NCBI GenBank assembly: GCA_003162615.1
Contig: PMNG01000056.1
Span: 1-15,228, forward strand
Length of the DNA: 15,228 bases
Direction of reading: 5' to 3'
Origin: Methanothrix sp.
GTDB lineage: Archaea; Halobacteriota; Methanosarcinia; Methanotrichales; Methanotrichaceae
Below the pieces are notes generated by a model that did no database searches, was not told the DNA's origin, and saw only the letters and a list, made by a program, of their open reading frames with translations. The position numbers and the translations under genes are program-made. Shown one piece after another: positions 14,601-15,228 of the stretch (its first letter is position 1; each line of letters opens with the position of its first letter).

Positions 14601-14806
14601 TCTCCCTTGTCCGTCCAAGCCTCAGATTGCCGGCTATCGAGACCAAGGGATCGATTGAAAGACGACAATGCTTCCTGATAAGAGCCGTTAGAGCTGAGTG
14701 CCTGGCCTTTTTCAAGCCAATACTTGGCTGAATTCTCCTGGGCTTGGCTTGTAGTGAGAAGAGCCGTGACCAGAGTGCAGACAAAGACCAACTTGACGAA
14801 GTCCAT
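11690..14806 (-). CDS. Large secreted TPR-repeat protein (1038 aa)
   Basis: This probable extracytoplasmic scaffold for protein-protein interaction begins with a signal peptide (about residues 1-22, hydrophobic core VKLVFVCTLVTALLTT, ending SQAQ). About 27-28 TPR units of 34 residues follow, with the usual W/L-G-A-Y-A-P pattern. Units 6 and 7 are 40-41 residues, and unit 8 is cut short before a Pro/Thr-rich linker (about 292-335). Residues 29-187 and 340-498 are a duplicated block. Many Asn-X-Ser/Thr sequons (NGS, NRS, NVT, NRT) suggest N-glycosylation. No membrane anchor or sorting motif is seen at the C-terminus (RVKRGSSVD), so it is either released or held by partners. AAGGAG lies 3-4 nt before the ATG. 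It is a single-gene unit, convergent with the winged-helix gene. Confidence 0.9.
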   Translation of the reverse strand: MDFVKLVFVCTLVTALLTTSQAQENSAKYWLEKGQALSSNGSYQEALSSFNRSLGLDSRQSEAWTDKGDVLYKLGRYETAANCYDQAVGIDSENPMAWEGKGLAAVKLERYKMARLSFDAALRLDPNNRELLYYRAQILNNLGEFQDALNAYNKLDQMTPGNFSVILGKGDALRGLGRFEESIECYDNVTKTDPRNRYATLGKAEALVGQADELSGQHRFDEAIQLYDKASELDSNNSDSLTGKARALAGIGDQLLGQGSFKEAAELYNQSLLISPHNSFALAGLENVSSFIKSSTEQQKQKTNVTLPSTEPIPTSLTKPGVKAPEANIASRKPINDYNYWLNRSLELSRNGSFDEALASFNRTLELDDHQAAAWIGKGDALYNLGRYEEATNCYDRAVGIDSENPRAWEGKGLATSKLGRFKMARFSLDAALRLDPDNALLWYNAAYVHSGLKEYSDALDCYDRAEKLLPGNIPALLGKGGVLMILGRYDDAVKCYDQILGIDPKNLSAMVEKGDAHLALKEYDLCQESYQKALFIDSKNVTALIGSGAALSAQKKLDLALEFYQRALNINPENILALLGKGDLLCQNSSLEPALESYQDVLKLDPSNSFAMAGKGDVLRLQKRLNLSRVSYESALGLDPENTRAMEGLAEVEYQQKDLEGALKSYQSVHQMEPKNIKALVGQGDILRLQGMLETALESYQMALDLDPIDIEALLGKGDALLLEEKFDLALGFYTKTLSIDPGNIRAIEGRSDALYYKRDLEGALASYQKALVLNPQSAKSLAGIGDILCDRGNLTAGLQLYSMAIERDDTCVRALTGKGNALSAMGDYNDALTYYQKAVFLDGKNLDALMGKGIALAALNRSNDAVKCFDRIVSLYPGSATAWSNKGSLMAAMGTLTDALGCFQRAAGLDPSNEAVWSNLGLTFYELGKYQESADSYKKALSLKPEDSTVWYGRGLALNRTGRIDEAIKSYQNATRLDPGYTAAWYNQGLALAELNRSQEAVDCFNRVLEINPNVSEAKYSRDLLLDRVKRGSSVD

Positions 14807-15228
14807 TTTCTCCTTCCAGCAACTTATTTGACAAGCATCGCGTGAGGGCCTGGGAAAGGAATTTCCCGTTATCGTCCTTGCAGTGTTTCAGATGGACATT
14901 GGAATGCTTAGAATCTATATTTAGCTTTAGCTCGGGTTGCGAAGAAAATGAAGCGTGAAGTCTGGGCAAGGGGAGGATTGGAAAGAAGAACCATTCGGAA
15001 GGATCGTCTTTTCAGAAAAAGGGATTCGGGATTAATTGATCGATGATCTCATAGCAGCTTCGCTCTAGTGATATCGAAAATTTTGAAATTAGAAATGCAT
15101 CATGAGTTTTGGGATAAAGCAGGAATACAATCTTTATATTTTTTGAATATTAGTAACAAGTTGTCTTTTGTTTCGCATATAAAAATCGATTTATCGGCAA
15201 GAAAGCCGCGATTATGGAATACGATCGA
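14807..15228. other. Right-edge region; possible start of a further gene
   Basis: This stretch has no complete gene. It contains the TPR gene leader and promoter and an AT-rich run. Near the edge a TATA-like GCATATAAAAAT (15176-15187) lies about 32 nt upstream of an ATG at 15214 that opens a plus-strand frame (MEYDR) cut by the window end. A short CGGC / GCCG inverted repeat (15195-15198, 15205-15208) lies between them. Five codons are too few to call a gene. Confidence 0.35.
14915..14924 (-). promoter_or_regulatory. Probable TATA box of the TPR gene
   Basis: On the minus strand CTAAATATAG lies about 110 nt upstream of the ATG, which would give a leader of roughly 80-90 nt carrying the AAGGAG site. 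No better element is seen nearer to the gene. Confidence 0.4.

Overview
The window looks like chromosomal DNA from a methanogenic euryarchaeon, most likely a Methanothrix (Methanosaeta)-type member of the Methanosarcinales. The evidence is an archaeal secF-secD pair in that order, a hexulose-phosphate synthase fused to an RraA-like domain, an archaeal RecJ-like DHH nuclease, TATA-box promoters (TTTATATA, TTATAAT, TTTAAAT) often placed for leaderless transcripts, and several secreted proteins rich in N-glycosylation sequons. The genus is an inference from gene content; no rRNA or tRNA gene is present to confirm it.

Layout. Positions 1-360 hold no supported gene. A small DUF2958-like gene (364-720, minus) is followed by the secretion genes secF and secD (3649 to 954, minus), joined by an ATGA stop/start overlap and closed by a strong hairpin terminator. 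Next is the Hps-RraA fusion (minus), whose true N-terminus lies at an ATT codon (5052) behind a near-perfect Shine-Dalgarno sequence. It is divergent from dapF (lysine and diaminopimelate biosynthesis), with only about 43 bp between the two starts. dapF is followed by a small secreted protein gene, whose 3' end overlaps that of the convergent DHH nuclease gene by 37 bp.

Positions 7873-9800 are accessory in character: a secreted, serine/asparagine-rich protein (minus), an alkaline-phosphatase-superfamily gene broken by a frameshift in a CA repeat (plus), and a 40-residue acidic protein (plus). About 400 bp of AT-rich DNA with inverted repeats follows.

The most unusual part is 10199-11557. A consensus TATA box precedes about 700 nt without a convincing ORF. 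This stretch carries seven copies of a purine motif (GAAAGGGA or GAAGGGA) that lie in different reading frames. Each copy can sit in the loop of its own hairpin, and the stems differ in sequence while keeping their pairing. I read this as a candidate structured RNA or long 5' leader. The seventh copy falls on the ribosome-binding site of a 48-residue protein gene, which is followed 18 nt later by a winged-helix protein gene. Together these look like a self-contained, possibly autoregulated RNA and regulator module.

The right part is occupied by a 1038-residue secreted TPR protein (minus) with about 27-28 repeats and an internal block duplication. About 420 bp follow, containing its promoter and possibly the first codons of another gene at the right edge.
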